From assembly GCA_015489185.1 (NCBI GenBank), contig WGAE01000232.1, positions 1-13,022 of the forward strand: DNA of 13,022 nucleotides, in the 5' to 3' direction. Both the position numbers and the translations under genes were made by a program. The notes under the pieces were generated by a model. That model had not been told where the DNA came from. It did not search any database and was given only the letters and a program-made list of their open reading frames with translations. The stretch is from Campylobacterales bacterium (GTDB lineage: Bacteria; Campylobacterota; Campylobacteria; Campylobacterales; QNZT01). Below, one piece after another: positions 7,390-13,022 of this stretch (positions are counted from its first letter, which is position 1; each line of letters begins with the position of its first letter).

Positions 7390-8610
7390 ATGATATTTCT
7401 CTACAAAGGGTTTGACCAAAGCGGTAAAAAAGTCAAGGCGCGTATCGAAGCGAACGACCTTGCCGAAGCCAAACGCAAACTCAAAGCCAGAGGAATTATC
7501 TACCAGAGTATCGAAGAGTCCGGTGCGTCGTTTTGGGACAAGCTCAGTTTCAAACGTAAAAAGAGGCTATCTTCCAAAAATCTCGCCAATTTGTCGCGCA
7601 ACATCGCGATCTATCTAAGAAGCGGAATACCGATCGTCAACGTGATTCGGCTTGCGAAGTCGCAATATGAGGGCGATCCGCTCATGATCGATTTTTTGAC
7701 ATCTCTTGAAACGAGTATGGATGAGGGGAAAAGTTTCTATACCGCACTCGAAACGCAGGAGATTATCGATCTGCCCCCTTTTTACAAGCAGTCTGTGAAA
7801 GTTGCCGAAGAGAGTGGAAGCCTTTCGGAAGTACTTTTTGAGATGGCACGTTTTGTCGAAGAGCAGGACAAAGTGACCAAAAAGGTAAAGCAGGCGCTGG
7901 TCTATCCGATGTTCATTGTCGTCATCTCCGTCATGATGGTGGCGTTTATGCTCACAACGGTTGTTCCCAAAATTACCGGGATGTTCATTCAGCTCAAACA
8001 GGAGCTGCCCGGTATTACCAAAGCGGTGATCGCGGCGGGGGATTTTCTGGGGGCGTACTGGCTCTATATCGCGGTAGCGATCCTAATCGCGGCGGCACTC
8101 TTTCAGTTTGCGATTCGTCACAGCAAACGGTTTCGCTACCTCTGGCACCGTTTTTTACTGGGATTGCCGCTCTTTGGAAAGATTATCCAGACGTTTGAAC
8201 TGGCACGCTTTTCATACATCACCTCGGTACTGGTGCGTTCGGGGGTGACATTTGTGCATGCTGTCAAACTGGCATCCAACATTCTCGATAACGAAGTGAT
8301 CAAAGAGGAGTTTACCAAAGCGACAAAAGATGTCGTCGAAGGGAAAAAGTTCTCTTCTTCGCTTGCAAAATACGGCAGACATGTCGATAAATCGTTCATT
8401 CAGGCGATCGCGCTCGGGGAAGAGACAAGTGAAGTAGCGCTTGTGATGGAGAATCTTGCAGATCTCTATTTTGATGAAAACCGTAATAAAATCGATATGT
8501 TCCTGGCGATGCTGGAACCGATATTGATACTGTTTGTCGGTGCGACAATCGGTGTTATTGTTGTGGCGATGCTGTTGCCGATCTTCTCGATGAATCTTGC
8601 CAATATGTAA
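7390..8610 (+). CDS. gspF: GspF, type II secretion inner-membrane platform protein
   Basis: This 406-residue polytopic protein is the central inner-membrane component that GspE drives. It has two repeated cytoplasmic helical domains (about 65-165 and 270-370), each with the family phrase 'S/L-x-R-S-G-x' (YLRSGIPIV at 75-83 and LVRSGVTFV at 281-289) and the E-x-G-x-L/S pattern (AEESGSLSEV, 139-148, and GEETSEVALV, 343-352). Three membrane segments lie at about 171-194, 222-241 and 375-398, matching the usual T2SF topology. Length is normal for the family. ATG 7390 lies one base after the gspE stop, so translation is probably coupled; no strong separate ribosome binding site is seen. It is the last gene of the secretion run. 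Confidence 0.92.
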   Translation: MIFLYKGFDQSGKKVKARIEANDLAEAKRKLKARGIIYQSIEESGASFWDKLSFKRKKRLSSKNLANLSRNIAIYLRSGIPIVNVIRLAKSQYEGDPLMIDFLTSLETSMDEGKSFYTALETQEIIDLPPFYKQSVKVAEESGSLSEVLFEMARFVEEQDKVTKKVKQALVYPMFIVVISVMMVAFMLTTVVPKITGMFIQLKQELPGITKAVIAAGDFLGAYWLYIAVAILIAAALFQFAIRHSKRFRYLWHRFLLGLPLFGKIIQTFELARFSYITSVLVRSGVTFVHAVKLASNILDNEVIKEEFTKATKDVVEGKKFSSSLAKYGRHVDKSFIQAIALGEETSEVALVMENLADLYFDENRNKIDMFLAMLEPILILFVGATIGVIVVAMLLPIFSMNLANM

Positions 8611-8690
8611 TAAATATGTCAATTTGAAATATTTTTCGGTTTTGATCGCAAAATGTTATAAAATTTGGGTAATTCAAAAGAGGAGTTACC
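8611..8690 (+). promoter_or_regulatory. A/T-rich gap with likely promoter and ribosome binding site for the RhuM-like gene
   Basis: The gap is strongly A/T-rich and contains TATAAAAT at 8657-8664, a good -10-like element, with a T-rich tract (8631-8636) in the -35 zone but no clear -35 hexamer. That is common in Campylobacterota promoters. AGGAG at 8681-8685 lies five bases before ATG 8691. A very weak hairpin (TTTTG/CAAAA, 8640-8653) is not a convincing terminator for the gspF transcript, so read-through is possible. Confidence 0.5.
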
Positions 8691-9113
8691 ATGAAAGCGA
8701 TCAAAAGTCTTATCTATACCAGTCCGTTCAGCCGTAAAGAGGTGCGCGTTGTCGCGTGCAGTGATTCACTCTGGATGACACAGCTTCAGATGAGCAGACT
8801 TTTCGGATGTGACGTGCGCAATGTGCATATTATCCTCAAAGCGCTGTTTGCCAGTGGTGAACTCGACAAAAATCTGGTAAATCGCCCGGTTGAGATCCAA
8901 AACTTCGAAGGACGATATGTAAGCGGCAACTTCTATAATCTCGATGCCGTGATTGCCGTCGGATACCGCATCGATCCCAAAGAGGCGACACATTTTCATA
9001 TCTGGAGCACCGCGATACTGCGTAACGAAATCTTTCGTATGCCCCAAAGCGGTCAAAAATCTCTCCTGCAAACTATCCGGCAAAAAGTTTCACATATGCT
9101 GGCGGTAGCGTAA
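8691..9113 (+). CDS. Short RhuM-like protein (N-terminal domain only)
   Basis: The 140-residue protein resembles the N-terminal half of RhuM (virulence RhuM family) proteins, which usually run about 330 residues. The shared features are LWMTQLQMSRLFGCDVRNVH (27-46), like the RhuM 'V-W-L-T-Q-x-Q-M-A-x-L-F-x-x' helix-turn-helix-like start; a GELD motif at 56-59; FYNLDAVIAVGYRID at 81-95; and ATHFHIWSTAILR at 99-111. After that the sequence diverges and ends at residue 140, with no sign in the next 90 bases of the missing C-terminal half. No frameshift is visible, so it may be a stable single-domain, possibly DNA-binding protein rather than a pseudogene. RhuM function is not firmly established; some members sit in pathogenicity islands or beside restriction and defence genes. 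Here it has its own promoter-like region between gspF and rpe. Confidence 0.65.
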   Translation: MKAIKSLIYTSPFSRKEVRVVACSDSLWMTQLQMSRLFGCDVRNVHIILKALFASGELDKNLVNRPVEIQNFEGRYVSGNFYNLDAVIAVGYRIDPKEATHFHIWSTAILRNEIFRMPQSGQKSLLQTIRQKVSHMLAVA

Positions 9114-9127
9114 AAAGCCGAAAATTC

Positions 9128-9156
9128 CTGCTTTCCGAGATGCTCTTAAGCAGTTT
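9128..9156 (+). terminator. Weak imperfect hairpin after the RhuM-like gene
   Basis: CTGCTT (9128-9133) pairs with AAGCAG (9148-9153), with a possible inner GAG/CTC pairing (9137-9139 with 9143-9145). It is followed by only TTTG. It could be a poor intrinsic terminator for the RhuM-like transcript or simply chance. Confidence 0.25.
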
Positions 9157-9160
9157 GTAG

Positions 9161-9201
9161 TACAATGGTGCCATTGATTTGGATCAAGATAAAGGAAACA
9201 G
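9161..9201 (+). promoter_or_regulatory. Likely promoter, palindrome and ribosome binding site for rpe
   Basis: TACAAT at 9161-9166 is a plausible -10 element; no good -35 is visible. It overlaps the perfect 6+6 palindrome CAATGGTGCCATTG at 9163-9176, which covers the expected transcription start and could be an operator. AAAGGA at 9191-9196 lies five bases before ATG 9202 and is a strong ribosome binding site. Confidence 0.45.
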
Positions 9202-9843
9202 ATGTTAGTGGCACCGAGTATTTTGTCGGCGGATTTCGGCAAATTGGCCGAGGAGGTCAAGGCGATATGTGATGCGGGATGCGATCTGGTTCATGTGGAT
9301 GTGATGGACGGGCATTTTGTGCCGAATCTGACGATCGGTCCCGTTGTTGTCAAGAGTGTGGCAAAAGCGAGTACGAAACCGCTGGATGTCCATTTGATGG
9401 TTGAAAACAATACCTTCTTCGTCGATCTTTTTGCTCCTTTAAAACCCAAATATATCTCTTTTCACCTGGAAGAGGAGAAGCACCCGCACCGTCTGATTCA
9501 AAAAATCAGAGACTTGGGCATCTCCCCTTCAATAGTTCTCAATCCCCATTCACGTCCGGAAGATCTCGAGTATATTATCAACGATCTTGATATGGTCTTG
9601 CTCATGAGTGTCAATCCCGGTTTTGGAGGACAAAAGTTTATCCCGTCCGTGGTTGAGAAAGCGGCACGTCTTAAAGATCTGATTTTGCGAAAAAATGCGG
9701 CGACGTTGATCGAAGTGGACGGTGGCGTCAACGGGGAAAATGTTCATGAACTCAAGGAAGCAGGTGTCGATATCGTCGTAGCCGGTAGTTATGTCTACGG
9801 CAGCGATGATTATGAAAAAGCGATCAAAAGTCTGCAAATATAA
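9202..9843 (+). CDS. rpe: Ribulose-phosphate 3-epimerase
   Basis: A 213-residue TIM-barrel enzyme that interconverts D-ribulose 5-phosphate and D-xylulose 5-phosphate in the pentose phosphate and Calvin pathways. It has the N-terminal PSILSADF motif (5-12), HVDVMDGHFVPN (31-42) with metal ligands His31 and Asp33 and the signature around DVHLMV with His64, the MSVNPGFGGQKF loop (135-146) and VDGGV (172-176) with catalytic/metal Asp173. The phosphate-binding GS near 195-196 is also present. Length is normal and no residue appears to be missing. It is the first gene of a three-gene operon with trpF and the exonuclease. The trpF ATG follows the stop by one base. Confidence 0.96.
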   Translation: MLVAPSILSADFGKLAEEVKAICDAGCDLVHVDVMDGHFVPNLTIGPVVVKSVAKASTKPLDVHLMVENNTFFVDLFAPLKPKYISFHLEEEKHPHRLIQKIRDLGISPSIVLNPHSRPEDLEYIINDLDMVLLMSVNPGFGGQKFIPSVVEKAARLKDLILRKNAATLIEVDGGVNGENVHELKEAGVDIVVAGSYVYGSDDYEKAIKSLQI

Positions 9844-9844
9844 G

Positions 9845-10441
9845 ATGCGAGTCAAAATCTGCGGGATCACCAACCTTCAGGATGCTCTGGATGCAATAGA
9901 AGCGGGGGCGGATGCCTTAGGCTTTGTTTTTTATGAAAAATCTCCCCGTTATATTACACCGGAAGCTGCGGCAAGAATTGTTTCCCAGTTACCACCTTTT
10001 GTCGAGCGTACCGGACTTTTTGTCAATGTAACGGGGGATGAGATAGACCGTATCTGCAAAACGGCGAGGATGAGTCTGGCGCAGATTCATTTCGATGCTC
10101 CTGATCATCTGTATACCTCTTTACGTACCAAACACATCAAAGTCGTTCGTGCACGTTCACGTGAAGATCTCTTACGTTTTGCGGATGAATATCGTATTGT
10201 CGATGCGTTTGTCGAAAGTTACGGCGGAGAGGGAAAACGTATCGATCCGACATGGTTTGAGGGAATAGATTGCCGTAAAATCATTCTCGCGGGCGGTTTG
10301 AACGGCGAAAATGTTCATGAAGTACTTCGTTTTCCTTTCTATGCACTAGATGTAAGCAGCGGTGTAGAGAAGAAAAAAGGAAAAAAAGATAAAATGAAGA
10401 TGCAAAATTTTATAAAAGCTGTAAAATATGGAAAAGTTTGA
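9845..10441 (+). CDS. trpF: Phosphoribosylanthranilate isomerase
   Basis: With the start at ATG 9845 the protein has 198 residues and begins MRVKICGIT, the family's characteristic first strand with the catalytic Cys (Cys6). Other signatures are GFVFYEKSPRY (26-36), the QIH region (80-82), GGEGKRID (127-134) shortly after Asp120, the probable catalytic acid, LAGGLNGENV (148-157) and ALDVSSGVE (167-175). It catalyses the Amadori rearrangement of N-(5'-phosphoribosyl)-anthranilate in tryptophan biosynthesis. A longer reading from 9791 would overlap rpe by more than 50 bases and add a non-family leader, so I reject it. It lies apart from other trp genes, as a stand-alone enzyme rather than the TrpC-TrpF fusion of some bacteria. 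The C-terminal 175-190 region is lysine-rich. It overlaps the next gene by 14 bases. Confidence 0.94.
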   Translation: MRVKICGITNLQDALDAIEAGADALGFVFYEKSPRYITPEAAARIVSQLPPFVERTGLFVNVTGDEIDRICKTARMSLAQIHFDAPDHLYTSLRTKHIKVVRARSREDLLRFADEYRIVDAFVESYGGEGKRIDPTWFEGIDCRKIILAGGLNGENVHEVLRFPFYALDVSSGVEKKKGKKDKMKMQNFIKAVKYGKV

Positions 10442-11252
10442 CAATCTTGTAAATAAATTGCAACTGGGAGATATTCCAAAAGAGGAGTTTTACGGGTGTC
10501 TGCATCGAATCAAAAAAAATTTTGATCTCGATCTCGACCTGGAGACGTTACAGTTTTACGGATTGCCTGTTGCTGAGGATGACAACAGGGTTTATCTGAA
10601 AACACGGCATAACCATTATCGTGATGAAACCTATTGTATTGTAGACATCGAGACTAACGGGAACAATCCTGTCAAAAACCAGATTATCGAATTGGGAGCG
10701 ATCAAGTATCGTAATGGCGAGGTTGTTGACAGATTTGAATCATATGTCTATGCGGACTATATTCCACAGGCGATCGTTCGTTTGACCAACATCGAGCAGA
10801 GCGATCTGGCGGATGCGCCTTCGTTGAAAAAGGTGCTTTATGACTTTAAACTTTTTCTGGGAGATGCGGTTTTTGTCGCACACAATGTGAAGTTTGACTA
10901 CCACTTTATTTCGACATCGATGAAAACGGTCGGTTTAGAAGAGTTATTAAATCGTAAACTCTGTACGGTTGATCTTGCGCGTAAAACGATCAAGGCGGAA
11001 AAACATGGGCTTGCCCATTTGCGAGAAGTGCTGGAAATTCAGTGCGGAGAGCACCATCGTGCCTATGCGGACGCGATCAGTGCGGCAAAAGTATTGGATG
11101 TATGTTTTGAAAATATACCGGAAGAGGTGGTCACAACTGAGGATTTGATCGCTTTTTCAAAGCACGCACCGCGTGCGGGAACAAAACGGAAACGAAAAAG
11201 AGGTGTTGAGACACAGGAAAAAAGAAAAAAAGAAGAGAAGAAACAAGCCTGA
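10428..11252 (+). CDS. dnaQ: DEDDh 3'-5' exonuclease, probable DNA polymerase III epsilon subunit
   Basis: The 274-residue protein has an exonuclease domain at about 68-228. Exo I is IVDIETNG (71-78) with metal-binding Asp73 and Glu75, Exo II is AHNVKFDYHF (151-160) with Asp157, and Exo III is HHRAYADA (209-216) with His210 and Asp215, giving a complete DEDDh set. In replication this activity proofreads newly made DNA; related enzymes act in repair. An extra N-terminal segment (about 1-66) and a very basic tail (KRKRKR at 253-258, then many Lys/Glu) flank it. I see no obvious clamp-binding QL-x-L-F motif. The ATG at 10428 lies within the trpF end (14-base overlap). The last gene of the rpe-trpF operon, its stop codon lies in a terminator stem. 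Whether it is the replicative epsilon subunit or a related exonuclease cannot be settled from this window. Confidence 0.82.
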   Translation: MEKFDNLVNKLQLGDIPKEEFYGCLHRIKKNFDLDLDLETLQFYGLPVAEDDNRVYLKTRHNHYRDETYCIVDIETNGNNPVKNQIIELGAIKYRNGEVVDRFESYVYADYIPQAIVRLTNIEQSDLADAPSLKKVLYDFKLFLGDAVFVAHNVKFDYHFISTSMKTVGLEELLNRKLCTVDLARKTIKAEKHGLAHLREVLEIQCGEHHRAYADAISAAKVLDVCFENIPEEVVTTEDLIAFSKHAPRAGTKRKRKRGVETQEKRKKEEKKQA

Positions 11253-11274
11253 TATCTGAGTTCGATATCAGGCT
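11246..11274. terminator. Perfect 11-bp hairpin terminator, stronger on the - strand
   Basis: AGCCTGATATC (11246-11256) and GATATCAGGCT (11264-11274) are perfect inverted repeats around a seven-base loop. On the - strand the right arm is followed by TGTTTCTTCTCTTCTTTTTTT, a U-rich tail that fits an intrinsic terminator for the sqr transcript. On the + strand the stem, which contains the exonuclease stop codon, is followed only by AATATATTAG, so termination there would be weak. Confidence 0.72.
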
Positions 11275-11280
11275 AATATA

Positions 11281-11460
11281 TTAGTGGTGACTTTTTTGCA
11301 CCACAACCAACATTTTGATATTGATGACGATAAATCTGATAAATTGCCAGATAACGCAAGTGCGAAGAAACTTGACGATACCTGTCGGTACCATTGTTTC
11401 AAACTCCGGCGAATAAGGCTCAATATGATGTACGTGCTCTGAGTGTTTAGCTTCTGCCAT
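11281..11460 (-). CDS. 59-aa His-rich membrane-associated-looking protein downstream of sqr
   Basis: This 59-residue protein of unknown family is read from ATG 11460 to TAA 11281. The N-terminal 25 residues are polar and His-rich (H6, H9, H11, H12) with the motif HHIEPYSPEFETMVP. A hydrophobic/basic segment (about 28-54, including VIWQFIRFIVINIKM) could be a membrane-spanning or interfacial helix with Arg/Lys spread through it. One Cys (C35) lies at its start and the protein ends in Ser-His-His. The ribosome binding site AAAGGAG (CTCCTTT at 11467-11473 on the + strand) is nearly identical in sequence and spacing to the one before sqr, which supports real translation. It lies 78 bases downstream of sqr on the same strand, before a terminator, so the two probably share a transcript. 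I do not recognise the family. A role as an SQR partner, anchor or heme/quinone-related accessory is only a guess. Confidence 0.78.
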   Translation of the reverse strand: MAEAKHSEHVHHIEPYSPEFETMVPTGIVKFLRTCVIWQFIRFIVINIKMLVVVQKSHH

Positions 11461-11538
11461 ATGAATCTCCTTTGATTTTTTTATATTTGTTGCGTTCTTT
11501 ACTCAACGTGAAAGCGGTGCTTCCACGTTTATGTTCGA
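11461..11538 (-). other. sqr to small-ORF intercistronic gap with hairpin
   Basis: On the - strand AACGTGGAAGC (11529-11519) pairs with GCTTTCACGTT (11515-11505) across a three-base loop, an 11-bp stem with one G-U wobble. On the + strand the same position would be an A-C mismatch, so the structure suits - strand RNA. No T-tract follows, so it is unlikely to be a full terminator and may be an mRNA processing or stability element. Further on, TATAAA lies in the A-rich run before the ribosome binding site and could act as a weak internal -10, but the leader would be very short. Confidence 0.5.
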
Positions 11539-12996
11539 TTATTCAGGGATCAGTGCCCAGCCCGGTTTGAGTTTTGCTTTCCAAATGAACATATGGTGCA
11601 GGATATGTTTGATCCAGTGTCCCGCAAGACCGATTTCACCGAATGTATAGTCAAGGTCACGTCCAAGTCCCGGATACTTCTCAAAGTCAGGAACAACAGG
11701 ATAGACGGTCAATGCCGCAGCCGTACCGTTGAAGAGACCTTTACCGGTTGAAGCGACACAAGCCGCACCCATTTCAGCCATTGAAGCTTCATGCGTCGGT
11801 TCAGATGCACCGTTGATCATATCGACGATACTTTGCGCAACAGTTTTTCCGATAATTCCTGAAGGCATACCAGTTCTGGGCGGTGTCGGGTTGATCGGTG
11901 TGCCGTTTGGTGATTTCATCGGTTTAGAGATCAGATGCGGCGGTGCGAATGCGATACCTGTGGCGAAAATGTTTTTGTATGTCGGGTTTTGATACGTTCG
12001 TGGCCAGTCTGACGCTTTCCACTCTTCATAAGGTTTCGGCGTATAGTCCGCATCGACTTTCATCAAACCGTTTGGTGCAAAGAGTGTATCGGTAATGTCT
12101 GAACCGTCTTTAGCGTAAGCTTTGAGTCCCACACCCGCAAACGGTGGAATGAGCATTGAGAAATCGAACTCTTCGACATCGGTATCGCCGTCGAGCAGTT
12201 CATAGTGTACTTTTCCTTCTTCAACTTTGCTGACGTGTGCACCGATAATCCAGGAGACATCTCTTTCCGCAAAGAGTGATTCCGCAAAGAGTTTGCTGGA
12301 TGCCGCGTAACCGCCCCGTTTGATATGAAGACCGCCGATACCGAAGTCACCGAGGAACGACTCGTTTGAAATCCAGGTGATCGTCGCTTTGTCTCTGAGT
12401 CCTTCTTGTCTCAGTTCATGTTCGATGTTGAAGATATATTCGAAAGCGGCACCCTGACACGTACACATACCGTGTCCTGTACCGATCAGGATCTTGACAT
12501 GTTCACCTTTGCGCATACGATCTTTAAGCTTGTTGAACTCTTCCGCAGCATGTGTCGCGTGGTCTGCGGTACATACGGAAACCGTGTAACCGTTGTCGGG
12601 TCCGAGTCCTTCAGTGGCAGCGAAATTGAGTTTCGGACCGGTTGCATTGATCAAGTAATCGTATGTAACCTCTTCGGTTTCACCGGCTTTGTTCGGATCC
12701 GTATATTCGATTGTGATATATGGTTTATCGGTTTTCTCTCCGCCTTCAGGGTGAATCGAAACCGCTTTAGCTTGTTTGTAATCGATACCGGCTTTTTCAT
12801 AGACCGGTGCCAGATCGAAAGTCACATCTTTTTTGGTCATTTGTCCGACACCCACCCAGATGTTGGATGGAATCCAGTTCCATTTGCTGTTTGGTGTCAC
12901 AACAATGACTTCATGCTCGTTTCCAAGCCACTTCTTCAGAAACGTTGAAGCGGTATGCCCGGAAACACCGGCACCCATAACTACGACTCTTGCCAT
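11539..12996 (-). CDS. sqr: Sulfide:quinone oxidoreductase (long form)
   Basis: This 485-residue FAD protein of the SQR/flavocytochrome c sulfide dehydrogenase family would oxidise sulfide and pass electrons to membrane quinone. The N-terminal dinucleotide motif GAGVSGHTA is at 8-16 and ATGPKLNF near 118-125. The three redox Cys positions appear conserved: C142 in VCTADHA, C180 in CTCQGAAFEY (aligning with the Cys-x-G-x-A-x-E motif), and C413 in AACVASTGKG. C178 is an extra Cys. The FAD-binding GIAF near 347-350 and the KTGM/PSG region are also recognisable. The protein is longer than typical 400-430-residue SQRs, mainly from inserts and a C-terminal amphipathic end (HWIKHILHHMFIWKAK, 460-475) likely to touch the membrane. 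The SQR type (I-VI) cannot be set by eye. AAAGGAG (13002-13008 on the + strand) precedes the ATG. The 59-aa gene follows on the same strand. Confidence 0.88.
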   Translation of the reverse strand: MARVVVMGAGVSGHTASTFLKKWLGNEHEVIVVTPNSKWNWIPSNIWVGVGQMTKKDVTFDLAPVYEKAGIDYKQAKAVSIHPEGGEKTDKPYITIEYTDPNKAGETEEVTYDYLINATGPKLNFAATEGLGPDNGYTVSVCTADHATHAAEEFNKLKDRMRKGEHVKILIGTGHGMCTCQGAAFEYIFNIEHELRQEGLRDKATITWISNESFLGDFGIGGLHIKRGGYAASSKLFAESLFAERDVSWIIGAHVSKVEEGKVHYELLDGDTDVEEFDFSMLIPPFAGVGLKAYAKDGSDITDTLFAPNGLMKVDADYTPKPYEEWKASDWPRTYQNPTYKNIFATGIAFAPPHLISKPMKSPNGTPINPTPPRTGMPSGIIGKTVAQSIVDMINGASEPTHEASMAEMGAACVASTGKGLFNGTAAALTVYPVVPDFEKYPGLGRDLDYTFGEIGLAGHWIKHILHHMFIWKAKLKPGWALIPE

Positions 12997-13022
12997 ATGC
13001 TCTCCTTTAATTAGTATAAATT

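Noticed and set aside
11162..11176. GCACGC-ACC-GCGTGC hairpin inside the exonuclease gene
   Set aside because: Short, inside coding sequence for Lys/Arg/Ala residues, with no U-tract; likely chance.
12406..12948. 180-residue open frame on the + strand opposite sqr
   Set aside because: The sqr reading has clear FAD and Cys motifs; this frame is a Phe/Cys-rich shadow with none.
13013..13018. TATACT (- strand) as a -10 for sqr
   Set aside because: It lies so close to the ribosome binding site that transcription would start within it; the real promoter is probably beyond the right edge.
1..13022. CRISPR arrays, tRNA/rRNA genes, insertion sequences and attachment sites
   Set aside because: Reading both strands I saw no regularly spaced repeats, no tRNA-like or rRNA-like sequence, no transposase and no paired terminal repeats.

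Overview
The window looks like a piece of a Campylobacterota (epsilonproteobacterial) chromosome, most likely a sulfur-oxidising chemolithotroph related to Sulfurovum or Sulfurimonas. This is an inference from gene content (a sulfide:quinone oxidoreductase of the long form and a compact type II secretion locus), A/T-rich promoter-like gaps and tightly packed, overlapping genes. No taxonomic marker gene is present.

Region 1 (about 35-8610, + strand) is one tightly packed run of eight genes for a type II secretion-like machine, in the order gspK-, gspL-, gspM-, gspN-, gspC-like, gspD, gspE, gspF. Neighbouring genes overlap or lie within 9 bases of each other. GspD is the outer-membrane secretin, GspE the cytoplasmic ATPase and GspF the polytopic platform protein. 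The GspC-like protein would link the inner-membrane platform to the secretin, GspL/M would anchor the ATPase, and GspK is a minor pseudopilin. The order is a circular permutation of the textbook C-D-E-F-(G-J)-K-L-M-N order. No major pseudopilin (gspG), prepilin peptidase (gspO) or gspH/I/J lies in the window; they may be upstream, because the left edge cuts into the operon.

Region 2 (8611-9201) has a promoter-like A/T-rich gap, a short single-domain RhuM-like gene and a second promoter-like gap. The second gap carries a weak hairpin and a 14-base palindrome over the presumed rpe promoter.

Region 3 (9202-11252, + strand) is a housekeeping operon of rpe (ribulose-phosphate 3-epimerase), trpF (phosphoribosylanthranilate isomerase) and a DEDDh 3'-5' exonuclease resembling the DNA polymerase III epsilon subunit.

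Region 4 (11246-13022, - strand) converges on region 3. It holds sqr (sulfide:quinone oxidoreductase, 485 aa), a short gap with a hairpin, and a 59-aa His-rich membrane-associated-looking protein with a strong ribosome binding site. A terminator hairpin follows whose U-rich tail is the complement of the exonuclease's lysine-rich C-terminal codons. The 59-aa gene is the most promising undescribed element here, as a possible accessory or anchor of sulfide oxidation.
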